Shown here piece after piece: positions 26,217 to 34,236 of a DNA stretch of 41,675 nucleotides. Below the pieces are notes generated by a model. That model saw nothing but the letters and a program-made list of their open reading frames with translations, did no database searches and was not told where the DNA came from. The stretch is from contig NZ_AJZM02000085.1 in the NCBI RefSeq assembly GCF_000272405.2, positions 1 to 41,675 on the forward strand. Reading direction: 5' to 3'. The stretch is from Vibrio tasmaniensis 1F-187. GTDB taxonomy: Bacteria > Pseudomonadota > Gammaproteobacteria > Enterobacterales > Vibrionaceae. The number at the start of each line of letters is the position of its first letter. Positions within the stretch are counted from its first letter, which is position 1. The translations under genes and the position numbers were made by a program.

Positions 26217-27665
26217 ATGATGAAAAAAAACATACTTGCGACAGCACTGGCTTGTGCTTTCATGGTTGCACTTCCGTCTCCGGTACTCGCGAGCCAATCC
26301 GTGGACGCGACGAGCGTAGCTGTGGCAACAAAAACAGCAATGGAGATAAAGACGGAAACTCTCCCCGTTGAGATGGCGAGTTTAGCGTCGCTCAAAAAGG
26401 ATAATCAGCTATTGGCACAACTTGCCTATGAGTACGCGTACTCGATAGATGAAGCCTACAAATACTTTTACAAAACCGTCGTTGAGCAAGATTACCCTTT
26501 GAATCGATTCCAAAATATTCGAATACTTGCTGACGACACTTACACTGCGCACCCGACGATTAACAATGACACGTTACATTTGATGGGTTGGATGGATCTA
26601 GCAGCAGAGCCTGTCATCGTTACGATTCCAGACCATGATGACAATCGATACTGGTTGTTCCATACCATGAATATGCAGCACTTTACTGACTCGGCTTTTG
26701 GCTCTCCACAGCGAGGCACAAAAGGCGGCAGCTTCATGTATGCAGTTGAAGGGTGGAAAGGTGAAGTGCCTGCGAGTGTCGATCAAGTCATCTATGTCGA
26801 GCATCCGCTGGTCAAGATGATGGGGCGAATCATGGACCTTGGCGGTGACGATTCTGCAACTGCTCAAAAGTTAATGGATCAATGGAATATTAGGACGTTG
26901 TCGGAATATTTAGGTCAGAAAGGGCCAGATCCTGTTGAGCGCGAGTATCCAGACCCTGAAGATTCTAATTGGGTCGAACGAACCAATTTCATTCTGTCTG
27001 AAGGAACTATGAAGGCACATGACCAAAAGCTGGTTGAACTGTTCGAGTACATTGGCTTAGGAGATCTTGAATTAGGCAAAGCCAATCATCCATTTATGAA
27101 AGAGCAGCTTCGTATGATCGAGTCTGGTCAAAAAGACGGACTGGAACGAATCATTAATGCGGGCTTTGATGATTCACGTGACGTGTTAGGCACTCGTGAT
27201 GAAATGACCAAGGTTCCAAGCTTTCAGCACGCCTACGGCACCTTAATGGGCCAATGGGGGCTGCCTGCAAAACACACTATGTACAGCGGTGACTTCTTCG
27301 ATAGTGAAGGCGGTGCGCTCGATGGTAGTAAGTATGATTACACGGTGACCTTCGATTCGCCACCGCTAGAAGAGGGTGGTTTTTGGTCATACACGGCCTA
27401 CAGTGGTGAAAGCCGATTGATGGAGAAAAATGACTTAAACCGTCATTCCCGTGGAGACAGAACGCTAACGCCTAATGTTGATGGCAGCTACACCATTTAC
27501 ATGAGTAGCGATGTAAAAGGGCATGAAGATGATCCTAACTTCTTACCTATCCCCGCTCACCAATGGTATTCAGTGTTACGCATGTACACGCCCGGTGAAG
27601 AGGTAAGAACCGATAAATGGAAATCGACACCGTTCACTAAGGTCAAGAAATCCACGATAAAGTGA
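26217..27665 (+). CDS. Exported DUF1254/DUF1214 protein 2
   Basis: A 482-residue protein with a signal peptide cleaved near 'PVLAS'. The DUF1254 block is visible in 'TINNDTLHLMGWMDLAAEPV' and 'DDNRYWLFHTMNMQ', followed by 'GWKGEVPASVDQVIYVEHPL' which parallels 'GWAGEVPEGIDRVVES' of protein 1. The DUF1214 block has 'EEGGFWSYTAYSGESRLMEK', 'NVDGSYTIYMSS' and 'VLRMYTPGEEV'. It directly follows the beta-barrel gene and ends the sulfatase operon, before a strong terminator. Molecular function is unknown; linkage to the sulfatase suggests it handles the substrate or product in the periplasm. Confidence 0.88.
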   Translation: MMKKNILATALACAFMVALPSPVLASQSVDATSVAVATKTAMEIKTETLPVEMASLASLKKDNQLLAQLAYEYAYSIDEAYKYFYKTVVEQDYPLNRFQNIRILADDTYTAHPTINNDTLHLMGWMDLAAEPVIVTIPDHDDNRYWLFHTMNMQHFTDSAFGSPQRGTKGGSFMYAVEGWKGEVPASVDQVIYVEHPLVKMMGRIMDLGGDDSATAQKLMDQWNIRTLSEYLGQKGPDPVEREYPDPEDSNWVERTNFILSEGTMKAHDQKLVELFEYIGLGDLELGKANHPFMKEQLRMIESGQKDGLERIINAGFDDSRDVLGTRDEMTKVPSFQHAYGTLMGQWGLPAKHTMYSGDFFDSEGGALDGSKYDYTVTFDSPPLEEGGFWSYTAYSGESRLMEKNDLNRHSRGDRTLTPNVDGSYTIYMSSDVKGHEDDPNFLPIPAHQWYSVLRMYTPGEEVRTDKWKSTPFTKVKKSTIK

Positions 27666-27706
27666 TGACTTAGATCGCCTGTTTAAGGTTTTGTTTATAA
27701 TCAATT

Positions 27707-27738
27707 AATGCCAGCGGCTATGCCGCTGGCATTTTATT
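27707..27738 (+). terminator. Intrinsic terminator of the sulfatase operon
   Basis: A 12-bp perfect stem (27707-27718 with 27722-27733, core GCCAGCGGC) with a three-base loop, followed by TTTATT. It closes the unit of sulfatase, beta barrel and DUF1254 protein 2. Confidence 0.92.
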
Positions 27739-27842
27739 ATTGAGTGAAATTTGCTTCGAAATAGGCACTAAATGCTCAGAACTGTCGAATAAAATAGGGC
27801 ATACTGGACGCAATATATAGACCAAAGAAAGTAACCACGCGC

Positions 27843-29087
27843 ATGAATCCAATCTGCCTCAACGACCCTTTTTCTCTTCCTAATGGCCAAGTGATCAAAA
27901 ATCGCCTGTTCAAATCGGCAATGAGTGAACAGCTAGGTGATAAACATCATAACCCTAAGCAAGGTTTAGTCACGCTTTACCAGCGTTGGGCTCAAGGAGG
28001 AATTGGCCTATCCATGACGGGCAACGTGATGGTCGATAGAGGTGCGCTTGGTGAACCTAAAAACGTTGTGTTGGATGAGCAAAGTGACTTAAGCGTATTT
28101 CGTGAGTGGGCGAAGGCTGGAACACAAAATGGTTCGCAGATATGGATGCAATTGAACCACCCAGGAAAGCAAATTCCTAAATTCTTATGTGATAGCCCCG
28201 TTGCTCCTTCGGCGATCTCTTTAGAGCGCGGGTTAGAGAAAGGCTTCAATACGCCACGAGCTCTGATTGAGACGGAAATAATCGCAATCATTGATAAATT
28301 CGCGCTGAGTGCAAAGCTTTCAAAACAAGCAGGCTTTACTGGCGTGCAGATTCACGGTGCTCATGGTTATCTCGTGAGTCAGTTGTTGTCTTCGAGACAC
28401 AATCAACGCCAAGACAAATGGGGTGGCTCACTCGAAAACAGACTTCGTTTTGTGCTTGAGGTTTATCGCGCGATTCGAAAAGAGGTCGGTGAAGATTTCC
28501 CTGTCGGAATTAAGCTCAACAGCGCCGACTTCATGAAAGGTGGCTTCACTGAAGAAGAGTCGATGCAGGTTGTGCAAACACTGAGTGATAACGGTATCGA
28601 CCTGATTGAGATCTCTGGCGGCACCTATGAAAGTCCATCAATGATGGGTTCAAAGAGCAAAGCTGAATCAATCAAGTCCAGCACGGTAAAGCGTGAAGCG
28701 TATTTTATGGATTACATGGTGAAGGCGAGAAAGCTTGTGAGCACTCCGCTGGTGGTCACGGGTGGTTTTCGAACCGCGCAAGCAATGAATGAAGCATTAA
28801 ACACCTCGGCGACCGATTTTATTGGTATTGCGCGCACAATGGCGGTTGATCCAGATTTCCCTAACAAGTTAATTGAAAACCCTAGCCACGGTATGCCGCT
28901 AACGGTGCCAACCACAGGAAAGCCCGCTTTAGACAGGATGGCGATGGTCGGGCTGGTTTGGTATGAACATCAAATGTGGCGCATCGCCTCTGGCAAGAAT
29001 ACCGACCCTAAACTAAGCGCATTAAGTGTGGTGGTAAAAACAATTCTCAGCGCCGGCTGGCACGCTTTCAAGAAGCGCAGAGCGTAA
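27843..29087 (+). CDS. NADH:flavin oxidoreductase, Old Yellow Enzyme family
   Basis: A 414-residue FMN-dependent enzyme of the OYE/YqjM/2,4-dienoyl-CoA reductase N-terminal type, reducing activated C=C bonds of enones, dienes or aromatic derivatives. Visible are 'IKNRLFKSAMSEQLGD' at the start, 'IWMQLNHPGKQ' and 'GVQIHGAHGYLVSQLLSSRHNQR' (substrate and FMN-binding), and 'WGGSLENRLRFVLEV', all typical. There is no C-terminal Fe-S or FAD domain, so it is a stand-alone TIM barrel with a short basic tail ('AFKKRRA'). It follows the sulfatase operon terminator and precedes a LysR gene. It may act on the organic part released from a sulfate ester, which is inference. Confidence 0.92.
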   Translation: MNPICLNDPFSLPNGQVIKNRLFKSAMSEQLGDKHHNPKQGLVTLYQRWAQGGIGLSMTGNVMVDRGALGEPKNVVLDEQSDLSVFREWAKAGTQNGSQIWMQLNHPGKQIPKFLCDSPVAPSAISLERGLEKGFNTPRALIETEIIAIIDKFALSAKLSKQAGFTGVQIHGAHGYLVSQLLSSRHNQRQDKWGGSLENRLRFVLEVYRAIRKEVGEDFPVGIKLNSADFMKGGFTEEESMQVVQTLSDNGIDLIEISGGTYESPSMMGSKSKAESIKSSTVKREAYFMDYMVKARKLVSTPLVVTGGFRTAQAMNEALNTSATDFIGIARTMAVDPDFPNKLIENPSHGMPLTVPTTGKPALDRMAMVGLVWYEHQMWRIASGKNTDPKLSALSVVVKTILSAGWHAFKKRRA

Positions 29088-29305
29088 GCAGTCATGGATT
29101 GTTAAATCAGAACTTTAAGGAATTGAAGTTCTGCTTTTTTCTATGATGATTTATTGTTTAGTTTGTCTAGAGAGTAAGAAAGAGTTAAAGATCGTTAAGC
29201 GAATCAATCGTCAAATGAGCCATAATGAGAGAGATATTCGCTAAGTTAGCTTTTATCGCCAGACGGCTAAATATCTCCCTGACCAAACTTTAATGACAGG
29301 TAACT

Positions 29306-30220
29306 ATGAAACAATTGGATCTCAATTTAATCCGCGTTTTTCTGGTTTTGCTAGAAACCAAAAATACTCGCATTGCTGGCAATAAATTGGCGCTGAGTCA
29401 GCCCGCAGTGAGTAAAGCACTAGGGCGATTGAGAGAATACTTTGATGACGAATTGTTTACTCGTGTCCATTCCGGTTTGAAGCCAACTCCACGTGCGTTA
29501 GAGCTTGGTGAACGGCTGCCAATGATCATGGAAAGCTTGGACGACGTGATTCTTGAAACCCCAAGCTTTGACCCTGCCGAGTATCAAGGCAACATCACGA
29601 TTGCAATTAACGGTTTTATCTCGAACTGGCTTGGTGCGCGTTTATGCCTTGGTCTCATTCAAGAAGCGCCCAATGCTCAAGTCAATATTGTTAATTGGGG
29701 CTCTCAAACGCTGAAAAAATTGTTGGATGGCGAGATACAAGCAGCTATCAACTTTTCTCCAATCGACACGAATAAGCAGTTTACCCATCAGATTATCGGT
29801 GAGGATGACTTTGTCGGGTTGGTTAAAACCGGCCATCCATTAGCTGGCAAAGTGATTTCACAGCAAGAGATAGATGAAGCGGAATACGCGAGTTTGGTGA
29901 TACCGGGGTGGAATGATATTCAGCCTTATATCGCCAAGCATTTGTCGACAGAGCAGCTTAAAGTGAAAGCAAGAAGCTCGTATTTGCACACGCTATTAGA
30001 GGTCATTAAACAAAGTGACATGATTCTACCGTGTTCCAAGCAGCTTGCTCTTTATCTTAATGAAGAGTTCGATTATCTCTCTTTTCCTGATTATGCACCG
30101 GAAGAGCTCAAAAAAATCGTGCTGGTGGAATCTCATAACAAGAGAATGCACCCGATGAATCAATGGCTTAAGCGAAAAATTATCACTACCTCCCAAACCA
30201 TCATAAAAGAAAAGCAATAA
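29306..30220 (+). CDS. LysR-family regulator
   Basis: A 304-residue LysR-type regulator close in style to the one at 22866: 'LDLNLIRVFLVLLETKNTRIA', recognition helix 'SQPAVSKALGRLREYF', and 'DDELFTRVHSGLKPTPRA'. The effector domain has 'DGEIQAAINFSPIDTNKQF'. AGG lies upstream of the ATG. It is downstream of the OYE gene with a 218-bp gap and convergent with the third DUF1254-like gene, either of which could be its target. The gap in front contains TTAAGCGAAT and ATTCGCTAA as a spaced inverted pair. Confidence 0.88.
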   Translation: MKQLDLNLIRVFLVLLETKNTRIAGNKLALSQPAVSKALGRLREYFDDELFTRVHSGLKPTPRALELGERLPMIMESLDDVILETPSFDPAEYQGNITIAINGFISNWLGARLCLGLIQEAPNAQVNIVNWGSQTLKKLLDGEIQAAINFSPIDTNKQFTHQIIGEDDFVGLVKTGHPLAGKVISQQEIDEAEYASLVIPGWNDIQPYIAKHLSTEQLKVKARSSYLHTLLEVIKQSDMILPCSKQLALYLNEEFDYLSFPDYAPEELKKIVLVESHNKRMHPMNQWLKRKIITTSQTIIKEKQ

Positions 30221-30239
30221 GCCTCTCAAATGAGAGGCT
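30220..30239. terminator. Short terminator-like hairpin at the LysR stop
   Basis: AGCCTCTCA and TGAGAGGCT form a nine-bp stem around two bases, starting at the last base of the LysR stop codon. There is no clear T run, so termination strength is doubtful. A tandem repeat begins three bases later. Confidence 0.55.
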
Positions 30240-30242
30240 AGG

Positions 30243-30284
30243 TTATTGTTAGTAGCTGTTATTGTTAGCAGCTGTTATTGCCAG
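30243..30284. repeat. Tandem 16-bp repeat, 2.6 copies, in a convergent junction
   Basis: Units TTATTGTTAGTAGCTG (30243-30258) and TTATTGTTAGCAGCTG (30259-30274) differ at one base, and a partial third copy TTATTGCCAG follows. It lies between the LysR gene and the stop of the third DUF1254-like gene, next to a hairpin. Confidence 0.88.
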
Positions 30285-30326
30285 TTAATTAACACTAATC
30301 ACTCGCAACTCAGTCGTTATTCCCCG

Positions 30327-31331
30327 CTATTGAGCAGTGACCTGTGGGAAGTTGTGCATCTCACCTGATGCTACCGCTTCATCACTAGGACGGTATGCAC
30401 GAACCGCAAAGTTCCAGCCATCATCGTTTACTTCAATTACGTTATTTGCAGCGTCACAGGTTTGCCCTTTTGGCGCAAAGTGGATCGTGTAAGAACCGTC
30501 TTTATTGGGTGTTGATGTCGTTGAATCAGCACTGTTGTTGTTCGTCATCAACCAGCCTTGGCTTGAATAGGCCGTAATTGACCAATAACCGCCTTCGTCA
30601 TAACGTAATGAGGGTGCTTCAAACGTGATGTTTGCACATTCTGTTTTACCTGTGCCCGCTCGTGATGTATACACAGCATGCTCTGCCGGCATACCAGCCC
30701 AACCCACCGCAGTACCAATCATAAACTGCTTGTTATCTGATGTTGCTGTGATGTTTGGTGTGAAGGCTTCTTCTGTCTTGATGTCATTAACTAGCTTCTC
30801 CCATTTTGCTCGGACGTTATCTCGAGATGCATCATCCCAATCTGAAGCAGGTTCAAAAGGCTTAGCTGATTTCGCATTAATGACCGCCGCATCTTGCAGT
30901 CGATGCGCTTCATCTGCGCCAGCACTTGTTGCAGTTCGCATCAGTATGTAGATGTAGTCTGAACCTGCGATTTCTGAGTCGATGTAAATTTCTTCGCCAC
31001 CATAAATGGCCATGTGGTTATCATGATTGTTATTGAAGATATGCATGATCTGGTACGCATCGCCTTTCGCCAGTTTGAATGTTGCGCCTTCTGAGACATC
31101 GACAACCGCGGTTGAATAGAGCAGGTCGGTGTTAGAGCGGATAATCATTTGGTTCTCTACCGTTACGTTTTCGCGATTATGCTCAAAAACATTAACCGGT
31201 TGATGCTCTAACTGTTGAGTGAAGTAAAGGTCGCTTTCTGCACGAGCGAAGTTTTCGTCGGTTACTTCAACTGCTGCCATTGTTTGCATTGATGTGATGG
31301 TAATCAGTGTTGCTAAAATGGTCTTTTTCAT
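30327..31331 (-). CDS. Exported DUF1254/DUF1214-like protein 3 (short form)
   Basis: A 334-residue exported protein with signal peptide 'MKKTILATLITITSMQTMAA'. It keeps a weak DUF1254 block ('IRSNTDLLYSTAVVDVSEGA') and a good DUF1214 block ('DEGGYWSITAYSSQGWLMTN', 'NKDGSYTIHFAPKG', 'FAVRAYRPSDEAV') closely parallel to protein 2 in this window. It is about 140 residues shorter than the other two, mainly between the two blocks. The reading frame is continuous, so this is a short family form, not a frameshift. ATG 31331 has AAGGTAA upstream. Two Cys in the C-terminal part (TECANI, QTCDAA) could form a disulfide. Function unknown. Confidence 0.8.
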   Translation of the reverse strand: MKKTILATLITITSMQTMAAVEVTDENFARAESDLYFTQQLEHQPVNVFEHNRENVTVENQMIIRSNTDLLYSTAVVDVSEGATFKLAKGDAYQIMHIFNNNHDNHMAIYGGEEIYIDSEIAGSDYIYILMRTATSAGADEAHRLQDAAVINAKSAKPFEPASDWDDASRDNVRAKWEKLVNDIKTEEAFTPNITATSDNKQFMIGTAVGWAGMPAEHAVYTSRAGTGKTECANITFEAPSLRYDEGGYWSITAYSSQGWLMTNNNSADSTTSTPNKDGSYTIHFAPKGQTCDAANNVIEVNDDGWNFAVRAYRPSDEAVASGEMHNFPQVTAQ

Positions 31332-31407
31332 ATCGTTTACCTTGAGGTCGTCATTAGGAGATGACACTAATGTATCGGTTTGGTGATGATTCTAAAAATG
31401 AATTGAT

Positions 31408-31424
31408 GTTATTTATGTAATAAC
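31408..31424. promoter_or_regulatory. Candidate dyad GTTAT-N7-ATAAC upstream of DUF1254-like gene 3
   Basis: A perfect 17-bp 5-N7-5 dyad with T-N11-A spacing, 77 bp upstream of the start of DUF1254-like protein 3. The geometry equals the two TATTA-N7-TAATA sites of the sulfatase cluster, though the arms differ. The LysR product of 29306-30220 is the natural candidate to bind it. Confidence 0.45.
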
Positions 31425-31520
31425 CAAAAGGAATCGGAAGGCTGGTTTTTGTGAAGCTTAGAGAGAGTTGTGACTGTTTTTTGTTCGTTTGGTGAAAGTT
31501 TTTTGCACAGAGACTGGTCG

Positions 31521-31634
31521 TTAGTTAATGAAGCGATGCTTTGTTCATTAACTAAGGCTTTATCGGCAGGTAAGGCTTTAGTTAATGACTGAGGTATCCG
31601 CGCTTTTAAGCACTATGCTTTAGTCATGACTAAA
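31521..31634. promoter_or_regulatory. Array of palindromes upstream of the small lipoprotein gene
   Basis: Three elements: a perfect inverted repeat with 12-bp arms (TTAGTTAATGAA at 31521-31532, TTCATTAACTAA at 31544-31555); a further direct copy TTTAGTTAATGA at 31577-31588; and a perfect 16-bp palindrome TTTAGTCATGACTAAA at 31619-31634 ending just before the ribosome site. The word AAGGCTTTA also occurs twice. This looks like a densely controlled promoter, but no regulator is obvious. Confidence 0.6.
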
Positions 31635-31646
31635 AGAGGATTAATT

Positions 31647-31766
31647 ATGAAATGGCTTATCTTATCTGTAACGCTATTGTTCGTGGCAGGATGCCAATCG
31701 ACAGGCTCTGACACGTCTTCACATGATCAAATGAATCGAGTTCATTCTGGTGGTTGTAGCAGCTAA
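31647..31766 (+). CDS. Very small lipoprotein (39 residues)
   Basis: The frame encodes MKWLILSVTLLFVAGC and then 23 more residues ending GGCSS. Residues 1-15 form a lipoprotein signal with lipobox VAGC (Cys16), so the mature peptide would be only 24 residues, rich in Ser, Thr, Asp and His, with one more Cys near the end. AGAGGA at 31635-31640 is six bases before the ATG. Tiny lipoproteins of this kind (for example entericidin-like or YlcJ-like peptides) are common but poorly annotated; I cannot name it. A large palindrome array lies upstream, which suggests it is regulated rather than a chance frame. Confidence 0.7.
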   Translation: MKWLILSVTLLFVAGCQSTGSDTSSHDQMNRVHSGGCSS

Positions 31767-31841
31767 TCCTTTTTTGAAAATACTTTTTAGCTGCTGTTAT
31801 TATCATTTCTGTCACTGTTCTTATAAAGAACTCACTTCTAC

Positions 31842-31871
31842 AAAGCCTTGCGATTACGTGAGGCTTTCTTC
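31842..31871 (+). terminator. Probable terminator after the small lipoprotein gene
   Basis: AAAGCCT (31842-31848) pairs with AGGCTTT (31861-31867) with inner CG-CG pairs, followed by CTTCT. It lies 75 bp after the lipoprotein stop. The rest of the gap up to 32034 shows no gene; it should hold the promoter of the DUF465 gene. Confidence 0.6.
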
Positions 31872-32034
31872 TATGTAAAACAACGCATCCCTGCCGATTT
31901 ATGTTGTAAATTTGTGAATCTGAACTGTCTATATTCTAGGCTGTGTACTGGATCTCATTTGTTATTTGAGTCCCTTGCTAAGGTAAATAATGAATGTGTA
32001 CTACCAATCACTTTACTCAACTTAAGAGGTTTCT

Positions 32035-32271
32035 ATGCTAGGTGAAAATCACTCTCTTGTTCACGAATTTCCTGAAATGAAAGACAAAATTGCTGAGCTT
32101 GCTAAAACTGACGATGGCTTTGCAGCAGATATGAAGACATACGACAACCTTGATAAAGAGATTCGTAAACTAGAGCTGAAAGATTCACCCATTGATGACG
32201 GCTCGATGCACCAATTGAAACATGATCGTTCTGAGCTTAAAGATTTACTGCATGCTCGTTTAACGGGCTAG
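32035..32271 (+). CDS. DUF465/YdcH-family protein
   Basis: A 78-residue cytoplasmic protein, nearly all helical and highly charged, matching the YdcH/DUF465 pattern: 'HSLVHEFPEMKDKIAELAKTD' at the start, then 'FAADMKTYDNLDKEIRKLE' and 'LKHDRSELKDLLHARL'. It probably forms a coiled-coil dimer. The function of the family is unknown. GAGG precedes the ATG at good spacing, and an intrinsic terminator follows, so it is a single-gene unit. Confidence 0.9.
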   Translation: MLGENHSLVHEFPEMKDKIAELAKTDDGFAADMKTYDNLDKEIRKLELKDSPIDDGSMHQLKHDRSELKDLLHARLTG

Positions 32272-32321
32272 TGAGTTGGTAATTTTGCTGACTAGCTAAA
32301 TGGCGAATTACAGACTTAGAC

Positions 32322-32346
32322 AAAAACTCCTTCGGGAGTTTTTTTT
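32322..32346 (+). terminator. Intrinsic terminator after the DUF465 gene
   Basis: AAAACTCC pairs with GGAGTTTT around a TTCG tetraloop, followed by a long T run. Confidence 0.93.
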
Positions 32347-32454
32347 CGTTTCTGCATTCCAGTCTCTATCTGAACGCATAAGAATATTTGGATACAAGAA
32401 ACCGTAGATATAGACAAACTCAGTTAGCACTAAGGTTTTGTAAATAGGGTGGAT

Positions 32455-32487
32455 ATAAAAAAGCTTAGCGCGGGGGACGCTAAGCTT
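32455..32487 (-). terminator. Intrinsic terminator of glpD
   Basis: AAGCTTAGCG (32461-32470) pairs with CGCTAAGCTT (32478-32487) around a G-rich loop. On the leftward strand a T run follows. Confidence 0.9.
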
Positions 32488-32529
32488 CGTTGTTAAGTAT
32501 GTTCTTGAACCATGCTTAGGCTGGTGGGG

Positions 32530-34089
32530 TTAGCCTACTTGAGAAAAGCTCACTACCTTGCTTTGTAGTTTCTCTTTCAGGTAATCCGTTACTGCTTGCT
32601 GCTCTGATTCACTCATGTACAGGCCAAGCTTGGTTCTGCGCCACAAGATGTCTTCGTCTGTCATCGCCATCTCTTCATTGATCAAGTAATCGATTTCAAC
32701 TTGATAAACGCCATGTGCCTCGCTTGAGAATTGAATGCCAAGGTCAGCTTCGCTATTTGCGCCTTCCAGTAGTTTCCACGTGTAAGTACCGAATTGAGTC
32801 ACGTAACGAAGCAATAGCGCTTCAGATGCCCAAGGGTATTTAGTGTGGATCATCTTCGCAAGCTGCTCTCTGCTGCAACTAAAGTTACCGCCTGGAAGCG
32901 TGTCGTTCGCTGTCCATGGTGCACCCATGTTGGTTAGGTGTGGCTCAAGCTTCTTAAGTGCCGCTTCGCCGAGCTTACGATAAGTGGTCAACTTGCCACC
33001 GAAGATCGAAAGCAGTGGCGCTTGATCGAGCTCTGCGTCCAATTCCAATGTGTAGTCACGAGTGATCGCTTGTGGGGAATCCGATTCGTCGTCACAAAGC
33101 GGTCTTACGCCACTGTATGTCCAAACCACGTCTTCACGGCCAAGCTGTTTAACAAAGTGCTGGTTAACGATATCAATCAAGTAATCCACTTCGACATCAT
33201 CAATTGCGACGTTACGTGGGTCGCCTTTGTATTCAAGGTCGGTAGTACCGATGATCGAGAATTTATCTAGGTAAGGGATCATGAACACAATGCGATTGTC
33301 TTTGTTTTGCAGAATGTACGCTTGTGGCTCGTCATGAATGCGTGGCACAACAATGTGTGAGCCTTTGATAAGACGAATGTTACGAGGCGAAGCCTGCTCT
33401 AATCCATCATCAAAGAACTGTTTAACCCAAGGACCGGCTGCGTTAACAAGCGCTTTTGCTTTGCGTTCAAAGCGTTGGTTTGTCATCACATCAAGGATCG
33501 TTACATGCCAAACACCACCTTCGCGGTGCGCTTTTTCAACACGGCAGTAGTTACGTACTTCTGCGTTGTTTTCTTTTGCTGCCAACACGTTGAGCAATAC
33601 CATACGAGCATCATCAACCCAGCAATCTGAGTATTCGAAGCCTGTCTTCATTTCTGGTTTCAGTAGGCCCGATTTCGCTAGGTTGACTGTCTTACTTCCA
33701 GGAAGAGTGGTGCGCTTACCCAAGTTATCGTAAAGGAATAGGCCACAGCGAATCATCCAAGCTGGGCGTAAAAATGGTCGATGAGGTAAACGGAAACGCA
33801 TTGGCTGAGCAACGTGAGGCGCTTTTCTTAACAAGACTTCACGTTCAGCGAGTGCTTCCGAAACCAAACGAAATTCGTAATGTTCAAGGTAGCGTAGGCC
33901 ACCGTGGATAAGCTTTGAGCTAGCAGAAGACGTCGCAGATGCGAAATCATTTGCTTCGTATAAGCCAACGTTTAGACCACGACCTGCTGCATCTGCCGCG
34001 ATGCCTGCACCATTGATGCCGCCGCCAATCACGAGCAAGTCTAAAGTGGAAGATGTACTGTTGTTTGAATTATTTTGTTGAGCACTCAT
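32530..34089 (-). CDS. glpD: Aerobic glycerol-3-phosphate dehydrogenase
   Basis: A 519-residue membrane-associated flavoenzyme that oxidises sn-glycerol 3-phosphate to dihydroxyacetone phosphate and passes electrons to quinone. The FAD loop is 'LLVIGGGINGAGIAADAAG'; 'SSKLIHGGLRYLE' is the family signature; 'VNAAGPWV' and 'IFGGKLTTYRKL' follow, with a C-terminal helical domain ('DEDILWRRTKLGL'). Length fits GlpD. ATG 34089 is chosen, with AGAGGT upstream; a longer form from 34119 lacks this. It is the last gene of the glp locus, behind its own promoter region with repeated TTTCGTTT words. Confidence 0.95.
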   Translation of the reverse strand: MSAQQNNSNNSTSSTLDLLVIGGGINGAGIAADAAGRGLNVGLYEANDFASATSSASSKLIHGGLRYLEHYEFRLVSEALAEREVLLRKAPHVAQPMRFRLPHRPFLRPAWMIRCGLFLYDNLGKRTTLPGSKTVNLAKSGLLKPEMKTGFEYSDCWVDDARMVLLNVLAAKENNAEVRNYCRVEKAHREGGVWHVTILDVMTNQRFERKAKALVNAAGPWVKQFFDDGLEQASPRNIRLIKGSHIVVPRIHDEPQAYILQNKDNRIVFMIPYLDKFSIIGTTDLEYKGDPRNVAIDDVEVDYLIDIVNQHFVKQLGREDVVWTYSGVRPLCDDESDSPQAITRDYTLELDAELDQAPLLSIFGGKLTTYRKLGEAALKKLEPHLTNMGAPWTANDTLPGGNFSCSREQLAKMIHTKYPWASEALLLRYVTQFGTYTWKLLEGANSEADLGIQFSSEAHGVYQVEIDYLINEEMAMTDEDILWRRTKLGLYMSESEQQAVTDYLKEKLQSKVVSFSQVG

Positions 34090-34112
34090 GGTTTTGACCT
34101 CTTCTGAGCGAA

Positions 34113-34192
34113 CGAGCATTTTAGAACATAATTAAATCCTATATGAACTTTCGTTTGCGGTCATTTATTATTTTCGTTTATGCGCATTTTAT
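34113..34192. promoter_or_regulatory. Candidate GlpR sites in the glpD promoter region
   Basis: Two imperfect repeats start TTTCGTTT (34149-34168 and 34172-34192), 23 bp apart, and a CGAGCA word (TGCTCG on the minus strand) lies at 34113-34118. TGCTCG also occurs upstream of glpR and glpF. Assignment to GlpR is inferred from this sharing. Confidence 0.5.
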
Positions 34193-34205
34193 GTGATTTG
34201 GGTAT

Positions 34206-34236
34206 AAAAAAACCTCTGCTTATGAAAGCAGAGGTT
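34206..34236 (-). terminator. Intrinsic terminator of glpR
   Basis: AACCTCTGCTT pairs with AAGCAGAGGTT (34211-34236) around a short loop; a T run follows leftward. It separates glpR from glpD. Confidence 0.9.

Noticed and set aside
18774..31331. Polysaccharide utilisation locus for a sulfated glycan
   Set aside because: No TonB-dependent receptor, SusD, glycoside hydrolase, polysaccharide lyase or sugar catabolism gene lies in the cluster.
30327..31331. Third DUF1254-like gene as a pseudogene
   Set aside because: The frame is continuous, with signal peptide, ribosome site and intact C-terminal domain.
31848..32045. 65-codon frame upstream of the DUF465 gene
   Set aside because: It overlaps a terminator-like hairpin and the DUF465 start, has Cys/Leu-rich random-looking composition and no good ribosome site.
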